DNA from: Silvibacterium acidisoli
GTDB taxonomy: Bacteria; Acidobacteriota; Terriglobia; Terriglobales; Acidobacteriaceae
Assembly: GCA_022870745.1 (NCBI GenBank)
Contig: CP085323.1
Span: forward strand, 3,100,001 to 3,164,000
Direction of reading: 5' to 3'
Length of the DNA: 64,000 bases
Shown here: positions 52,510-61,887 of the stretch, piece after piece
Layout: the number at the start of each line of letters is the position of its first letter
Position numbering within the stretch: position 1 is the stretch's first letter
Position numbers and translations under genes: made by a program
Notes under the pieces: generated by a model
What the model was told of the DNA's origin: nothing
The model's input: only the letters and a program-made list of their open reading frames with translations
Database searches by the model: none

Positions 52510-55500
52510 ATGCTGTTTCGTGCTATGGGACTTCGAAACGCAATTTCAGTACTTTGCCTCGGCGTTGCTACATACGGCTATGCTCAGTTCAGTGGAAACG
52601 TTCAGGGGACTGTTACCGATCCTTCAGGTGCTGTTGTTAGCGGGGCCAGGGTTACGCTGCATAGTTCAGCGACAGGAGCAGACAACCTCTACATAACATC
52701 CGCAAGCGGAACCTACGCTTTCCCGAGTGTGCCTCCAGGGCACTACCAGGTGATTGTCGAGGCGCAGGGATTCGCGAAGAGCACGGTCGAGGTCGATCTG
52801 CAGACGGATGAAGTACGCGGCGTCAACGTGAAGCTGCAGGTAGGCGGTGCAAACTCCAGCGTGAATGTTACCGCCGTGGCAACGGCGATCAATCCTGAAG
52901 AGACTCGCATTCAATCCACGATCACCAGCGAGCAGTTAAAAACACTGCCACTGCCCAATCGCGATACGACGCTGCTATTGCAACTGGCTCCTGGCGCAAC
53001 TGGTTATGTGGATGAAGGAAACGGTGGCGGCTATGGATCGAACATCTTCGGCAATGGCGTTTACCAGCCGGGCGGGAATAATTCGACCATTGCGACCTCA
53101 ATCAATGGCAGCGGCCTTCCGGGATCTTCAAATCTGTTTCTGATCGACGATCTTCCCGTGATGAGTACGACGGCAAAGGGCAGCGTGACGATTCTGCCGA
53201 ATCCGGACATGATCGACCAGGTATCGCTGCAGACGCAGACGTATTCTGTAGTGAATGGAGAAAGCTCTTCGATTGAAACGGCCTTTACGACCAAGTCTGG
53301 CGCGAATGCTTTTCATGGTTCTGCCGACCTGACTTATACGGGAAGATTTCTCACTGCGAACCAGGAGTTCGCGCCGTCAGATGTAGGCTTCCACCGGCAG
53401 AATTTCATCGGCTCGCTCGGCGGTCCGGTCTGGAAGAACAAGACGTTCTTCTTTGGTTCCGTACAATTGCTGCGCTCCGCCGGTGCGGGCGGCGGGTTGG
53501 ATACATGGATTACTCCTGAAGCAGCCGCGTGGGCGCACGGAGCCTTCCCCGACGCGAACGGTCCGAAGATGCTTTTGCTGGCGCCGCCTACGCGTGTCTT
53601 CAACGGCGTACCCGAGCTGGCGTCGTCGTTATATCCATTCACGCCAGCAACCGGTACCACTGCGGCATCGGGCTGCGGCACCGCTGCAGACTCGAATATC
53701 CCCTGCGACCTTCCGGTGCTGGCCAATGGGCAGACGGAGCAGCAGAATCCCTATAACGGCACGCAATGGAATGTACGCCTCGATCAACTCTTTCGCGGCG
53801 GCAACGATCGTCTCTACGGCGAGTACATTCATCTCGACCAGAACCAGGGGTTCCTGTCTGACCGCGGATTTTTCGACGGCGGCAGCCCCAGCGATAACTG
53901 GTACTGGTCAGTGAACTATGTGCGCGTGATCAATCCGAAGCTTGTGAACGAAGCGCACTTCGGAGCAGCGCGGTCCTGGAATGCTGCGCAGTACAACAAC
54001 TTCGACGCGTACTCGGCTCCGGTTGAGCCGATCATCTTTGCAGGTGGCACAGTAGCGACGAACTTCCTTGGCGCGGTGAGCCGCGAGCATACTTACAACA
54101 TCCGCGATACGGTGTCATGGAATCTCGGAGCGCACAGCCTGCGCTTCGGCTATCAGTTCTTTCGCGGAGATTCCGTCACGGATGATTCGAACCTCTACGG
54201 ACGCCCGTTTATCCCGTTCTTCACCGATCCGTTGCCGTTCTTTCAGGACTACGCCAACGCCGGCGTGGTGGGGTACTACTCCATCGGTGGAAACGGCCAA
54301 TACACGCCGCAGATTTATGGATCGAAGGTCACCTGGAACAGCGTGTTTGTGGAAGATCAGTACAAGGTGCGTCCGAACCTGACGCTGACCCTTGGCGTGC
54401 GTTATGACAACTTCGGCAATCCTTCGAAGTACGGCGACAATGCGGGAAGCTTCTATCCGCTCTACCTGGGCTCGGGATCGACGCTGCTCGACCAGGTGAT
54501 CGGAGTGAGGACGCAGTTAAGCGGCAATGCTTTCTCAGGCAGCCAGAACCTGAACTTCCAGCCGCGTGGCGGTTTTGCGTGGACTCCGCTGCAGAATCAC
54601 AACCATGTGCTGCTGCGTGGCGGCGTCGGACTTTACGAGGACTCGGTGACGCCCTCGCAGGTGGCGGTGAACCTGCCGACGAATCCTCCGAACCGCATTA
54701 CGTTTACTCCTACGATCTCGAATCCCTCACTGGCAGCCTTTCTCAAGCCATTGCCGTATGGCGATTTCAAAACGACTACGGCTCCGTTCGGCATTACGTA
54801 CCCGTCGGTGCCTACCTATGGAACCGACCCTTTCGGCAATGTGTATTCGGATCCCGGCAAGACCATGGTCTATCCGTCAGGCATCAACGGCTACGATCGC
54901 AGCCTCAAGCCGCAGAAGATCCTCGAATACTCGCTGGGCATGGAGATACAAGGGCCGGCGCAGATGGTCTATTCGATCTCCTACGTGGGTAGCCACGGCT
55001 ATGACATCTACTTTGGCGGCGACTGGAATCAGCTGCCCGGAGACCTGCTGATTCATGACGGAGTGCAGGAGCGCCGCACATCGGAGTGGGGGCAGATCGA
55101 GTTCAACACGAATGGGCTTGAGAGCAATTACAACGGTGTGGTCTTCTCCACGCGGCAGAACTGGAAGAATTTGTTCTGGCAGGTGTCCTACACGTGGTCG
55201 CATGCTCTGCAGAACGCTCCGAATGCGGGGCAGGCTAATGTGCAGACCACGCAGCTGTTCACGGAAGCCTACGCGCCGAAGTCGTATTACGGGACGGCGG
55301 CCTACGATCGCACGAATGTTTTCACACTGGCTGGCGCCTACGAGATTCCAAAGTTCACTTCGCACATGTGGCTGCATGAGCTGACGGCATGGAGGCTTGG
55401 AACCATCATCACCGCGCAGACCGGGACGCCCTTCACGGTTGTGAACAGCGCGCCCTTCGCTGTGCCAACGGCCGATGCTCCGCTGGGCGGCGACTATGAA

Positions 55501-55896
55501 GCGGATGGACAGAGCTTCGGTATTCCGACCTACAACGGATCCCACAAGGGCGGTTGGAGCCGCGATCAGGCGCGGGCGGGTGTCTTCAATAAAACGGTCG
55601 ACTTCAGTGCGCCCGCAACCTTTCCCACGCAGCCCGGGGAAGGCAATCAGGGGGTAAACAGCTTCCGCAACCCGGGTTACTTTGTGGTCGATGCGAATGT
55701 TTCGAAGGCCTTCAAGTTTCCGCTGCCCCACGGAGAAGAAGGCACGTTCCTGCTGCGGGGCGAGGCCTCTAACCTGTTGAATCGCGCCAACCTTGGACCG
55801 CTCGGGAATGATGTCAACGCCGGACAATACTTCGGGCAGAGCTCGACCTCCGGATTTCCGCGCTTCCTGCAGATTGGTGGACGTTTCGAATTCTAG
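52510..55896 (+). CDS. Oar-like TonB-dependent receptor 4
   Basis: 1128 residues. A short signal peptide (about 9-25, ending YGYAQ), a carboxypeptidase-regulatory domain (GTVTDPSGAVVSGARV), a plug (SINGSGLPGSSNLFLIDD) and a barrel ending LQIGGRFEF. Strong GGAG before the ATG. It is divergent from the secreted protein beside araBD and so probably imports plant- or microbe-derived oligosaccharides. No poly-Cys leader: the 318-bp gap has only a 14-codon frame with one Cys, which makes it a useful negative control for the sulfur leaders. Confidence 0.93.
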   Translation: MLFRAMGLRNAISVLCLGVATYGYAQFSGNVQGTVTDPSGAVVSGARVTLHSSATGADNLYITSASGTYAFPSVPPGHYQVIVEAQGFAKSTVEVDLQTDEVRGVNVKLQVGGANSSVNVTAVATAINPEETRIQSTITSEQLKTLPLPNRDTTLLLQLAPGATGYVDEGNGGGYGSNIFGNGVYQPGGNNSTIATSINGSGLPGSSNLFLIDDLPVMSTTAKGSVTILPNPDMIDQVSLQTQTYSVVNGESSSIETAFTTKSGANAFHGSADLTYTGRFLTANQEFAPSDVGFHRQNFIGSLGGPVWKNKTFFFGSVQLLRSAGAGGGLDTWITPEAAAWAHGAFPDANGPKMLLLAPPTRVFNGVPELASSLYPFTPATGTTAASGCGTAADSNIPCDLPVLANGQTEQQNPYNGTQWNVRLDQLFRGGNDRLYGEYIHLDQNQGFLSDRGFFDGGSPSDNWYWSVNYVRVINPKLVNEAHFGAARSWNAAQYNNFDAYSAPVEPIIFAGGTVATNFLGAVSREHTYNIRDTVSWNLGAHSLRFGYQFFRGDSVTDDSNLYGRPFIPFFTDPLPFFQDYANAGVVGYYSIGGNGQYTPQIYGSKVTWNSVFVEDQYKVRPNLTLTLGVRYDNFGNPSKYGDNAGSFYPLYLGSGSTLLDQVIGVRTQLSGNAFSGSQNLNFQPRGGFAWTPLQNHNHVLLRGGVGLYEDSVTPSQVAVNLPTNPPNRITFTPTISNPSLAAFLKPLPYGDFKTTTAPFGITYPSVPTYGTDPFGNVYSDPGKTMVYPSGINGYDRSLKPQKILEYSLGMEIQGPAQMVYSISYVGSHGYDIYFGGDWNQLPGDLLIHDGVQERRTSEWGQIEFNTNGLESNYNGVVFSTRQNWKNLFWQVSYTWSHALQNAPNAGQANVQTTQLFTEAYAPKSYYGTAAYDRTNVFTLAGAYEIPKFTSHMWLHELTAWRLGTIITAQTGTPFTVVNSAPFAVPTADAPLGGDYEADGQSFGIPTYNGSHKGGWSRDQARAGVFNKTVDFSAPATFPTQPGEGNQGVNSFRNPGYFVVDANVSKAFKFPLPHGEEGTFLLRGEASNLLNRANLGPLGNDVNAGQYFGQSSTSGFPRFLQIGGRFEF

Positions 55897-55985
55897 TTTT
55901 GTTCAGGCTGAAAGACAGAAATGTTTCCGGCCTGCACGGTGACGAAGCATGTCTCGCGGAGTTAGTCTTTATACAGGCACCTCGC

Positions 55986-56732
55986 TTGACATCTCCTATC
56001 CCAAAGCGTGTTCGAACCGGAATTGCCTTTGCAGCGATTCTCGCTGTCTGTGCGCCGTTGACGGCGCATGCCGCCGATATCTCCACGGATGACGATGCCG
56101 CATCGCTGATGATAGCCACCGCAGACTTTAATGGAGACGGTATCGCGGACACAGCGACGGTCGCCTTTGCAGGCGGCGAAAGCAGGCTTACGATCGCGCT
56201 CGGTCGCGCAGATGGCAGCATGCAGAAGATGCCCTCGCAGAAGCTCTCAGGCGAGCGTCTGCGTTCGCTTGTTACCGGGGATTTCGATCATGATGGCAAG
56301 CCGGACCTGGTGATTGCCGATGCGGATGGAACCGTCTCGCTGTTGCTCGGCGATGGTGCGGGAGGTATCCGCGATACCAGGGAAGTTGCTCGGCTGGATT
56401 CCGCGATCTCTGTCACCTCCGCCGATTTTGACCGCGATGGCAAGCTGGATCTGGCTATTTCCGACTGGCGCGCCAGTTCGATAACAGTATTTCTTGGCAC
56501 AGGTGCGGGGCGGTTTCGCCAGGCATGGTCATTTCCCATGCGCATGCGCGGAACGACGCCGCAGCTTTCGGCGGCCGACTATAACGGGGATGGCATTCCG
56601 GATCTGGCCGTGATCTACGGCGATGACGATCAGTACACCTATGATGTCATGCTGGGCAACGGGCAGGGAACCTTCACCTCTTCGCCGGAGCTGAGCACGG
56701 CAGTGGACGCGAACGCCCACTGCCCGACATAG
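55986..56732 (+). CDS. Exported VCBS/FG-GAP repeat protein
   Basis: About 248 residues if TTG at 55986 is used (signal peptide VRTGIAFAAILAVCAPLTAHA); the frame is open to TTG at 55899, three bases after receptor 4, and no ATG fits. Four FG-GAP-type calcium motifs are visible: ADFNGDGIADTA, GDFDHDGKPDLV, ADFDRDGKLDLA and ADYNGDGIPDLA. Such repeats form a beta-propeller for surface binding. It is short for the family (usually seven blades), and its 3' end abuts the PQQ dehydrogenase gene, so it may be truncated. Probably co-transcribed with receptor 4. Confidence 0.65.
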   Translation: MTSPIPKRVRTGIAFAAILAVCAPLTAHAADISTDDDAASLMIATADFNGDGIADTATVAFAGGESRLTIALGRADGSMQKMPSQKLSGERLRSLVTGDFDHDGKPDLVIADADGTVSLLLGDGAGGIRDTREVARLDSAISVTSADFDRDGKLDLAISDWRASSITVFLGTGAGRFRQAWSFPMRMRGTTPQLSAADYNGDGIPDLAVIYGDDDQYTYDVMLGNGQGTFTSSPELSTAVDANAHCPT

Positions 56733-56735
56733 CTT

Positions 56736-58316
56736 TTAGCGCTTCGCCATCGACTCCGGCAATGCCCATGCAAACATCACGCCCCCGCTGCTGGTGAGCA
56801 CATACTGGCGTCCGTCCAGCTCGTAGGTGATGGGCGAGCTGTTCATCGACGAGCCCGTTCCTACATGCCACAGGGTTTTCCCGTCCGCCGTGGCGAGCGC
56901 CAGCAGGTTGCCGTGAGCGTCACCGGTAAAAGTCACACCGGAGTCGGTTGAGAGAACTCCGGCATTCGATCCGCCGGGTCCGAGGTCATGCGACCAGCGG
57001 ATCTTGCCGGTCTGGTAGTCGATCGCCTCAAGCACGCCCTTGCCCCAGAGACCGTAATCCGCGCCCGCCCAGCCGTAGTATCCATCGGCAGGTTTCGCGA
57101 AGTAGATGCTGTAGCTCGGGTGAGCGTCGACGATGAATAGACCCGTCTTGGGGTCGAAGCTGGGTGAACGGAAGTTCGTCATGCCGCCTTCGTCCGGCGC
57201 GATGAAGCGGCCGTCGGGTGTCGGCTCTTTATCGACATTCGGGATCGGATGACCATCCTTGTCGATGCCGGTGGTCCAGTTCGTCGGACCGTAAGGAACG
57301 GTCAGCAGGCTCTTGCCGTTGGTGCGATCGATGACGAAGAAGTAGCCGTTGCGCGAGGCCTGCATCAACATCTTTTTGGGCTGCCCGTGGAACTGGCCGT
57401 CGACCAGCACTGGCGGTTCCACTGCGTCCCAGTCATGCGTGTCGTGCGGCGAGACGGAGAATCCCCAGGAAAGCTTGCCGGTATCCACATCGAGCGCAAC
57501 GATGCTGCAGGTGTAAAGATTGTCGCCGGGGCGTGTCTTGCCGGTCAGCACCGGGGTCGGGTTACCCGTGCCCCAGTAGAGCAGGTTCAGGTCAGGATCG
57601 TAAGTGCCGGTGATCCACGTCATGCCACCGGTGGTTGCGTTGGGAGTGCCTGCGGGAGGCGTCGCATCCCACCTCCACTGCGTCTTGCCGGTCTCGGGAT
57701 CGACCGACATAAGATAGCCCTGCAGGTTATCCATGTCGCCGGAGACGCCGACGATCACGTGATCCTTCACAACCAGCGGGCACATGGTCGTCCAATAGCC
57801 TTTGCTGACGTCTGATACCTGTACATCCCACCGGACATGGCCGTTCTTCGCATCGAGCGAAAGCAGATGTCCGTTCGGCGTAAGGAAGTAAAGCCATCCT
57901 TTGTACATGGCGACGCCGCGCTGCCCGATGTGGTCTCCGTCTTCGGTCGGCTTGTTGTAGTGCCAGAGCATGTGGCCGGAGCGTGCGTCCACGGCCCAGA
58001 TGTTGTCAGGCACGGTGAAGTAAATGATTCCATCGACCAGCAGCGGCGATGCCTTGATGCTGGCAGTCTGGCCTGTCTGGAAGGCCCACGAAAGGCCAAG
58101 CTCATTCACGTTCTTCGGAGTGATCTGCGTGAGCTTGCTGTGGCGTCGGCCGGAGTAGTCGCCGTGATAGCTGGGCCACGAGTCCGGAGTGGGGTGCAGG
58201 ATGGCATCCGGCGTAAGGTTTTGCGCGTGCATGGGTGCAGCGAGTACAGGCAGCATGGCAGACGCCGCAATATAAGCAATTTGTCGCAATAGCTTCATCG
58301 TGATCTTTGACCTCAT
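56736..58316 (-). CDS. PQQ-dependent dehydrogenase (quinoprotein)
   Basis: 526 residues: signal peptide (IAYIAASAMLPVLAAPMHAQ), then the eight-bladed PQQ propeller with W-motifs (GLSWAFQTGQ, WAVDARSGHMLWHYN, GKTQWRWDATPPAG, AIDYQTGKIRWSHDLGPGG). Asp pairs for PQQ and calcium are plausible (DTHDWDAVEPP). The usual adjacent Cys-Cys pair of methanol dehydrogenase is not obvious. It oxidises alcohols or sugars in the periplasm, passing electrons to the cytochrome c encoded just upstream. GGAG before the ATG; 16 bases after the cytochrome stop. Last gene of the minus-strand operon. Confidence 0.9.
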   Translation of the reverse strand: MRSKITMKLLRQIAYIAASAMLPVLAAPMHAQNLTPDAILHPTPDSWPSYHGDYSGRRHSKLTQITPKNVNELGLSWAFQTGQTASIKASPLLVDGIIYFTVPDNIWAVDARSGHMLWHYNKPTEDGDHIGQRGVAMYKGWLYFLTPNGHLLSLDAKNGHVRWDVQVSDVSKGYWTTMCPLVVKDHVIVGVSGDMDNLQGYLMSVDPETGKTQWRWDATPPAGTPNATTGGMTWITGTYDPDLNLLYWGTGNPTPVLTGKTRPGDNLYTCSIVALDVDTGKLSWGFSVSPHDTHDWDAVEPPVLVDGQFHGQPKKMLMQASRNGYFFVIDRTNGKSLLTVPYGPTNWTTGIDKDGHPIPNVDKEPTPDGRFIAPDEGGMTNFRSPSFDPKTGLFIVDAHPSYSIYFAKPADGYYGWAGADYGLWGKGVLEAIDYQTGKIRWSHDLGPGGSNAGVLSTDSGVTFTGDAHGNLLALATADGKTLWHVGTGSSMNSSPITYELDGRQYVLTSSGGVMFAWALPESMAKR

Positions 58317-58332
58317 CAGCGGCTCCGCTCGC

Positions 58333-59370
58333 CTATTTCAGCGTCTGGATATAAGCCATCAGGTTGTGAATATCGTCGTCCGTGTATTTGCTGAACAGCT
58401 CTACGTGCGCATCGACCGGCGAATCGACCGTGAAGTGAATGCTGCGCACCGGCCACGAGTGGTAAATGCCTTCAGTGTCGCGCATGCCCAGGACCCACTC
58501 ATCGCGATATGCCAGCGTTCCGGCGATCTTCTGCCCGGAAGCAAGCGTAACCTCGACCTTGCTGACCGTGTCTTCGGGATAGAGCATGCGGCGCTCAAGC
58601 TGCAGGCCTTCATAGCGCGATGCAACTCCGGCGAGATCGCCGGTTGGCGAGTGGCACTTTGCGCAGCCGCCCGCACCGTTGAAGTAGGCCTTGCCTGCCT
58701 CAACATTGCCGGTCTGCAGGTCGGAGACATCGACGCCGCGGCGTCCGCCGGGCCGTGATGAGGCCTTCTTCTGTTGCGAGTGAATGAAGGCAGCAAGGCT
58801 GCGAATCTCTTCGCTGTTGAAGTTGAAGGCGGGCATCTTCTTCTCTGGACGCCCATTGCGAACCACTTCGCCGATCTTGTCTCCGCCGACGTCGGCAAGC
58901 GCGAGCTTCGACCGCGTAAGATCGGGACCGGTTTCGCCGCCGCCTGCATCACGTCCGTGGCAGAAGGCGCAGTTGCGCTGGAAGAGATGGCTACCGGCAT
59001 CGGCCAGGTTCGAGGAGGCGCCTGAAGCCGATGCTGGCGTGGACATGGGATCGGTTGCCAGGAAACGCAGCAGCTCCGAGACCTCCGCCTCCGGCAGATT
59101 CGGGAAGGCCGGCATGCGCCCCCTGCCGTGACGGATGAGCATCGTTATCTGCTCGGGCTTGAGCTGGCGGTTGATGTCAAGCAACGGCGGAAAGCCAGGC
59201 AGATTGCCCTGGCGTTGCTCTCCATGGCAGACGGCGCAATGCTTTGCATAGGCTTGAGCGCCGAGGTGAGCATCGGCAGCCTGCGCACGAGCCGAAGGTG
59301 CGCAGGCCAAAGCAGAGACCAATGCGAAAGCAGAAAGAAGCAGCGAGGATGCAGAAAGCGTTTTTTTCAT
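58333..59370 (-). CDS. Triheme c-type cytochrome
   Basis: 345 residues with a signal peptide (ending PSARAQ) and three CxxCH sites: CAVCH (45-49), CAFCH (about 134) and CAKCH (about 235). The first two modules are short class I cytochromes; the third is followed by a C-terminal domain (GMRDTEGIYHSWPVRSIHF) without haem. It should shuttle electrons from the PQQ dehydrogenases to the respiratory chain. AAGG before the ATG. Operon with the gene after it (16 bases). Confidence 0.93.
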   Translation of the reverse strand: MKKTLSASSLLLSAFALVSALACAPSARAQAADAHLGAQAYAKHCAVCHGEQRQGNLPGFPPLLDINRQLKPEQITMLIRHGRGRMPAFPNLPEAEVSELLRFLATDPMSTPASASGASSNLADAGSHLFQRNCAFCHGRDAGGGETGPDLTRSKLALADVGGDKIGEVVRNGRPEKKMPAFNFNSEEIRSLAAFIHSQQKKASSRPGGRRGVDVSDLQTGNVEAGKAYFNGAGGCAKCHSPTGDLAGVASRYEGLQLERRMLYPEDTVSKVEVTLASGQKIAGTLAYRDEWVLGMRDTEGIYHSWPVRSIHFTVDSPVDAHVELFSKYTDDDIHNLMAYIQTLK

Positions 59371-59421
59371 TCACTACCTTCGATAACGATTCGTCGGTTC
59401 TAATGCGTCCGTTTGAGCCGG

Positions 59422-60816
59422 TTATCCGGTGTACTTCATCAACACCATGAAGCCGTAATCCATGTGCAGCTGCTGATGGCAATGGATCAGCGTGTCACCC
59501 GGATTATCAGCAACAAAATCTACGGCAACGGTATCGAGCGGCATCACGTTGACGACGTCCTTCTTCAGGCCGCTAAGTTTTTTGTCGCCGATGCTTACCA
59601 CTTCGAATGTGTGACGATGCATGTGGATCGGGTGCTGGTCGCCGCTGCCGTTGCGCAGGATCATGCGATAGCGCTTGCCCTTCTGCACGCTGATCGGTTC
59701 CGCATTTGGCCAGGACTTGTTGTTGATCGTCCAGGTGTCGAACTTCGAGCCGTGCTGAGCGCCGATATCGCGGAAGGTGAGCGTAAAGGTCTCGTCCGGA
59801 GCAGGTGCCTCTGCCGTGCTCGCAAAACGGGTGTAGTCCCACTCAGCTGGCGTCGGATCTTTCCAGACCGGCTTGCCCTTGTGTCCCGCGTACTCGACAA
59901 CGATTCCCAGACCCATCTGGCGCGATTTTTCGAGCGTTGAACCCAGAACCCAGACACCTGGAGAATTCATCTCCACAATCGCGTCCACGCGCTCGGCCAC
60001 GGCCAGTGAGAGCACCTCGACCGATTGAGGATTGGGCACCGGGTTGCCGTCCATGGCGATCACCTTGAAGGTGTGACCCGGGAAGGCCAGTACAGCGTTC
60101 TCGGTGGCGCTCGCGTTCAGCAGGCGCATCAGCACGCGCTGGCCCTTTTTCACGCGGATCGGCTCTCCCGCTCCAAGCATGTGGCCGTTGATGGTGGCGT
60201 ACTTGTAGCCTACGTCTGAGCCGGAGGTCAGGGGGCTGTTCGCGGACATCTCGCGCATGTTCTCGACCATGGGAACGAACGACGGCTCCCACTGATGGAG
60301 CGCGAGGTTGATTTCCTGGTCATAGTGGCCCGGCTCGTCGCGTCCCTCGACCAGCAGAAACCCGAACTGGCCGGTGTAGGTGCCGATGGAGAGGTTGTCC
60401 ATCGCGGTTGTATGCGTGTGGTACCAGCGCGTGCCGGCGGGGCGCGGGATGAAGGAGTAGCGCTGGGTGTGGCCGGCGGCGATCATCGGCGAACCCTCTT
60501 CCATCGCGCCGTCGTTCAGCGGGTCGATCGCCAGGCCATGCCAGTGGGTAATGTCGGCCTCTGACGTTGCATTCGTAACGTCGATGGTGACCGGTGTGCC
60601 CTCGCGCAAACGAAGCAGCGGACCGGGAACCTGTCCGTTATAAGCCAGCGTCTTAACCGAGATGCCGGGCCCGATTTCAAGCGTGCAGGGCGCAATGCGC
60701 AGCTCGTGATCTGCTTTCGTGGCGTTTTGACCGAACAACATGCGAGGCGCGAGAGGCGACAGAGAATTTGCGGCGACCAGTGCGCTCGCGGAAGAAAGAA
60801 AGGTTCTGCGATTCAT
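59422..60816 (-). CDS. Tat-exported multicopper oxidase
   Basis: 464 residues from the ATG at 60816 (AGGAAA upstream); the 35 codons further up are not supported. Tat-like signal NRRTFLSSASALVAANSL. Three cupredoxin domains with all copper motifs: HWHGL, WYHTHT, HPIHMHRHTFEV, and HCHQQLHMDYGFM. The final motif has HCHQQLHMD, type 1 copper ligand region HCH...H...M. It oxidises substrates (phenolics, metals) with oxygen in the periplasm. Placed in a PQQ/cytochrome operon, it may serve as a terminal oxidase or for copper handling. Confidence 0.92.
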   Translation of the reverse strand: MNRRTFLSSASALVAANSLSPLAPRMLFGQNATKADHELRIAPCTLEIGPGISVKTLAYNGQVPGPLLRLREGTPVTIDVTNATSEADITHWHGLAIDPLNDGAMEEGSPMIAAGHTQRYSFIPRPAGTRWYHTHTTAMDNLSIGTYTGQFGFLLVEGRDEPGHYDQEINLALHQWEPSFVPMVENMREMSANSPLTSGSDVGYKYATINGHMLGAGEPIRVKKGQRVLMRLLNASATENAVLAFPGHTFKVIAMDGNPVPNPQSVEVLSLAVAERVDAIVEMNSPGVWVLGSTLEKSRQMGLGIVVEYAGHKGKPVWKDPTPAEWDYTRFASTAEAPAPDETFTLTFRDIGAQHGSKFDTWTINNKSWPNAEPISVQKGKRYRMILRNGSGDQHPIHMHRHTFEVVSIGDKKLSGLKKDVVNVMPLDTVAVDFVADNPGDTLIHCHQQLHMDYGFMVLMKYTG

Positions 60817-60848
60817 ACGGCTTTTCCTGTGGGTTGAGGGGCGGCGTA

Positions 60849-61730
60849 TCAGTGATTGCCGGCAGTCGTGTTGACACGCGGGTGCGATGCCGTGCTTCCT
60901 TCGGTCATCCCAAGCGCCCACTTAATAGCTTCGAAATACATCTTCTTGATATCTGGATCTTCCCACGCTTCTTCCGTATGTCCAAGTGTCGAGTAGAAGA
61001 CGCGGCCTTTGCCGTACATCTTGGTCCAGGCTACGGGGAAGTCGTGGTCCATCCGGTGAATGCGCGGATTGTTGCTGTAATCGAGCTTGGAGGGGTCGAG
61101 GCTCAGCAGCACATTGACCTTGTCGCGCGACCAGTCCTTCGGTTGGTAGATCTCGTCGTACTTGGTGAAAGCCTTGGGGAAATGACGCACAGCAGGGAAA
61201 TCGGGGCTTTCGTTGATGATCGGTGCGTTGAAGGTCATCCAGGGATGCTGATCGAACCAGCCGCCGGTCATCTCGCCATACTCTGGCCATTTGTAGTTCG
61301 TATCGAGCGCCGCGTGGATGCCGACGAAGCCCTTGCCGTCCTCATGAATGAAGGACATCATGTCCTTCTTCTGACTGTCGTCCATGTCGAGCTCGCCGGT
61401 GGTGCTGGCGAAGACCAATACGTCGAAGTAGTCCAGATTCTTGGCGTTCCGTCCGAGATCTTTCTTCGTCAGCAGCTCCGTGTCGGTTCGCATCTCGGTA
61501 TCCCACAGGCCGCTTTCTTTGCCCATGTTGTAGATCGCGGCCATGGCGGCAGAGACGGAATCGTGCTCGAAGCCCTTTGTCTCTCCGATTACCAGTACAT
61601 GCTTCAGATGGATCTGCTTGGCGTGCGGAGGAGGCGCTACGTCCGGCTGCTGTGAAAATCCGAGGTGGGGAGCGACGCCAACCAGCAGCAGGCACACGGC
61701 AGATGTAAGAGAGCTTCGAAGGGAAGGCAA
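60849..61730 (-). CDS. ThuA-like secreted protein
   Basis: 293 residues with a signal peptide (about 1-27). The ThuA/glutamine-amidotransferase-like fold is indicated by KHVLVIGETKGFEHDSVSAA, GFVGIHAALDTNYKWPEYG and the end region GRVFYSTLGHTEEAWEDPDI. ThuA-type proteins are linked to sugar (trehalose, keto-sugar) metabolism and hydrolyse or isomerise 3-keto sugars in some systems. Here it lies between two PQQ/oxidase genes, fitting periplasmic sugar oxidation. 32 bases separate it from the multicopper oxidase. Confidence 0.85.
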   Translation of the reverse strand: MPSLRSSLTSAVCLLLVGVAPHLGFSQQPDVAPPPHAKQIHLKHVLVIGETKGFEHDSVSAAMAAIYNMGKESGLWDTEMRTDTELLTKKDLGRNAKNLDYFDVLVFASTTGELDMDDSQKKDMMSFIHEDGKGFVGIHAALDTNYKWPEYGEMTGGWFDQHPWMTFNAPIINESPDFPAVRHFPKAFTKYDEIYQPKDWSRDKVNVLLSLDPSKLDYSNNPRIHRMDHDFPVAWTKMYGKGRVFYSTLGHTEEAWEDPDIKKMYFEAIKWALGMTEGSTASHPRVNTTAGNH

Positions 61731-61847
61731 GGAATCTCCTTGGCAGAACCAAATTTTCTATTGGTATGGAAGGATAACCGCTCGGCAGCACAAGTGGGAA
61801 GGGGCGTTTGTCCTATAAAGTTCGCACATGAAACGTTATCGAAAGCA

Positions 61848-61879
61848 AATGGCTGCGCAGGAGGCCCCGCACAGCCATT
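61848..61879 (-). terminator. Hairpin after PQQ sugar dehydrogenase
   Basis: AATGGCTG-TGCG and the facing CGCA-CAGCCATT form a stem beginning 9 bases after the stop, followed on the minus strand by TTGCTTT. It would separate this gene from the ThuA gene. Confidence 0.6.
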
Positions 61880-61887
61880 CTCGAAGG

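Noticed and set aside
54877-55827. 316-codon minus-strand frame inside receptor 4
   Set aside because: Antisense shadow of the receptor barrel.
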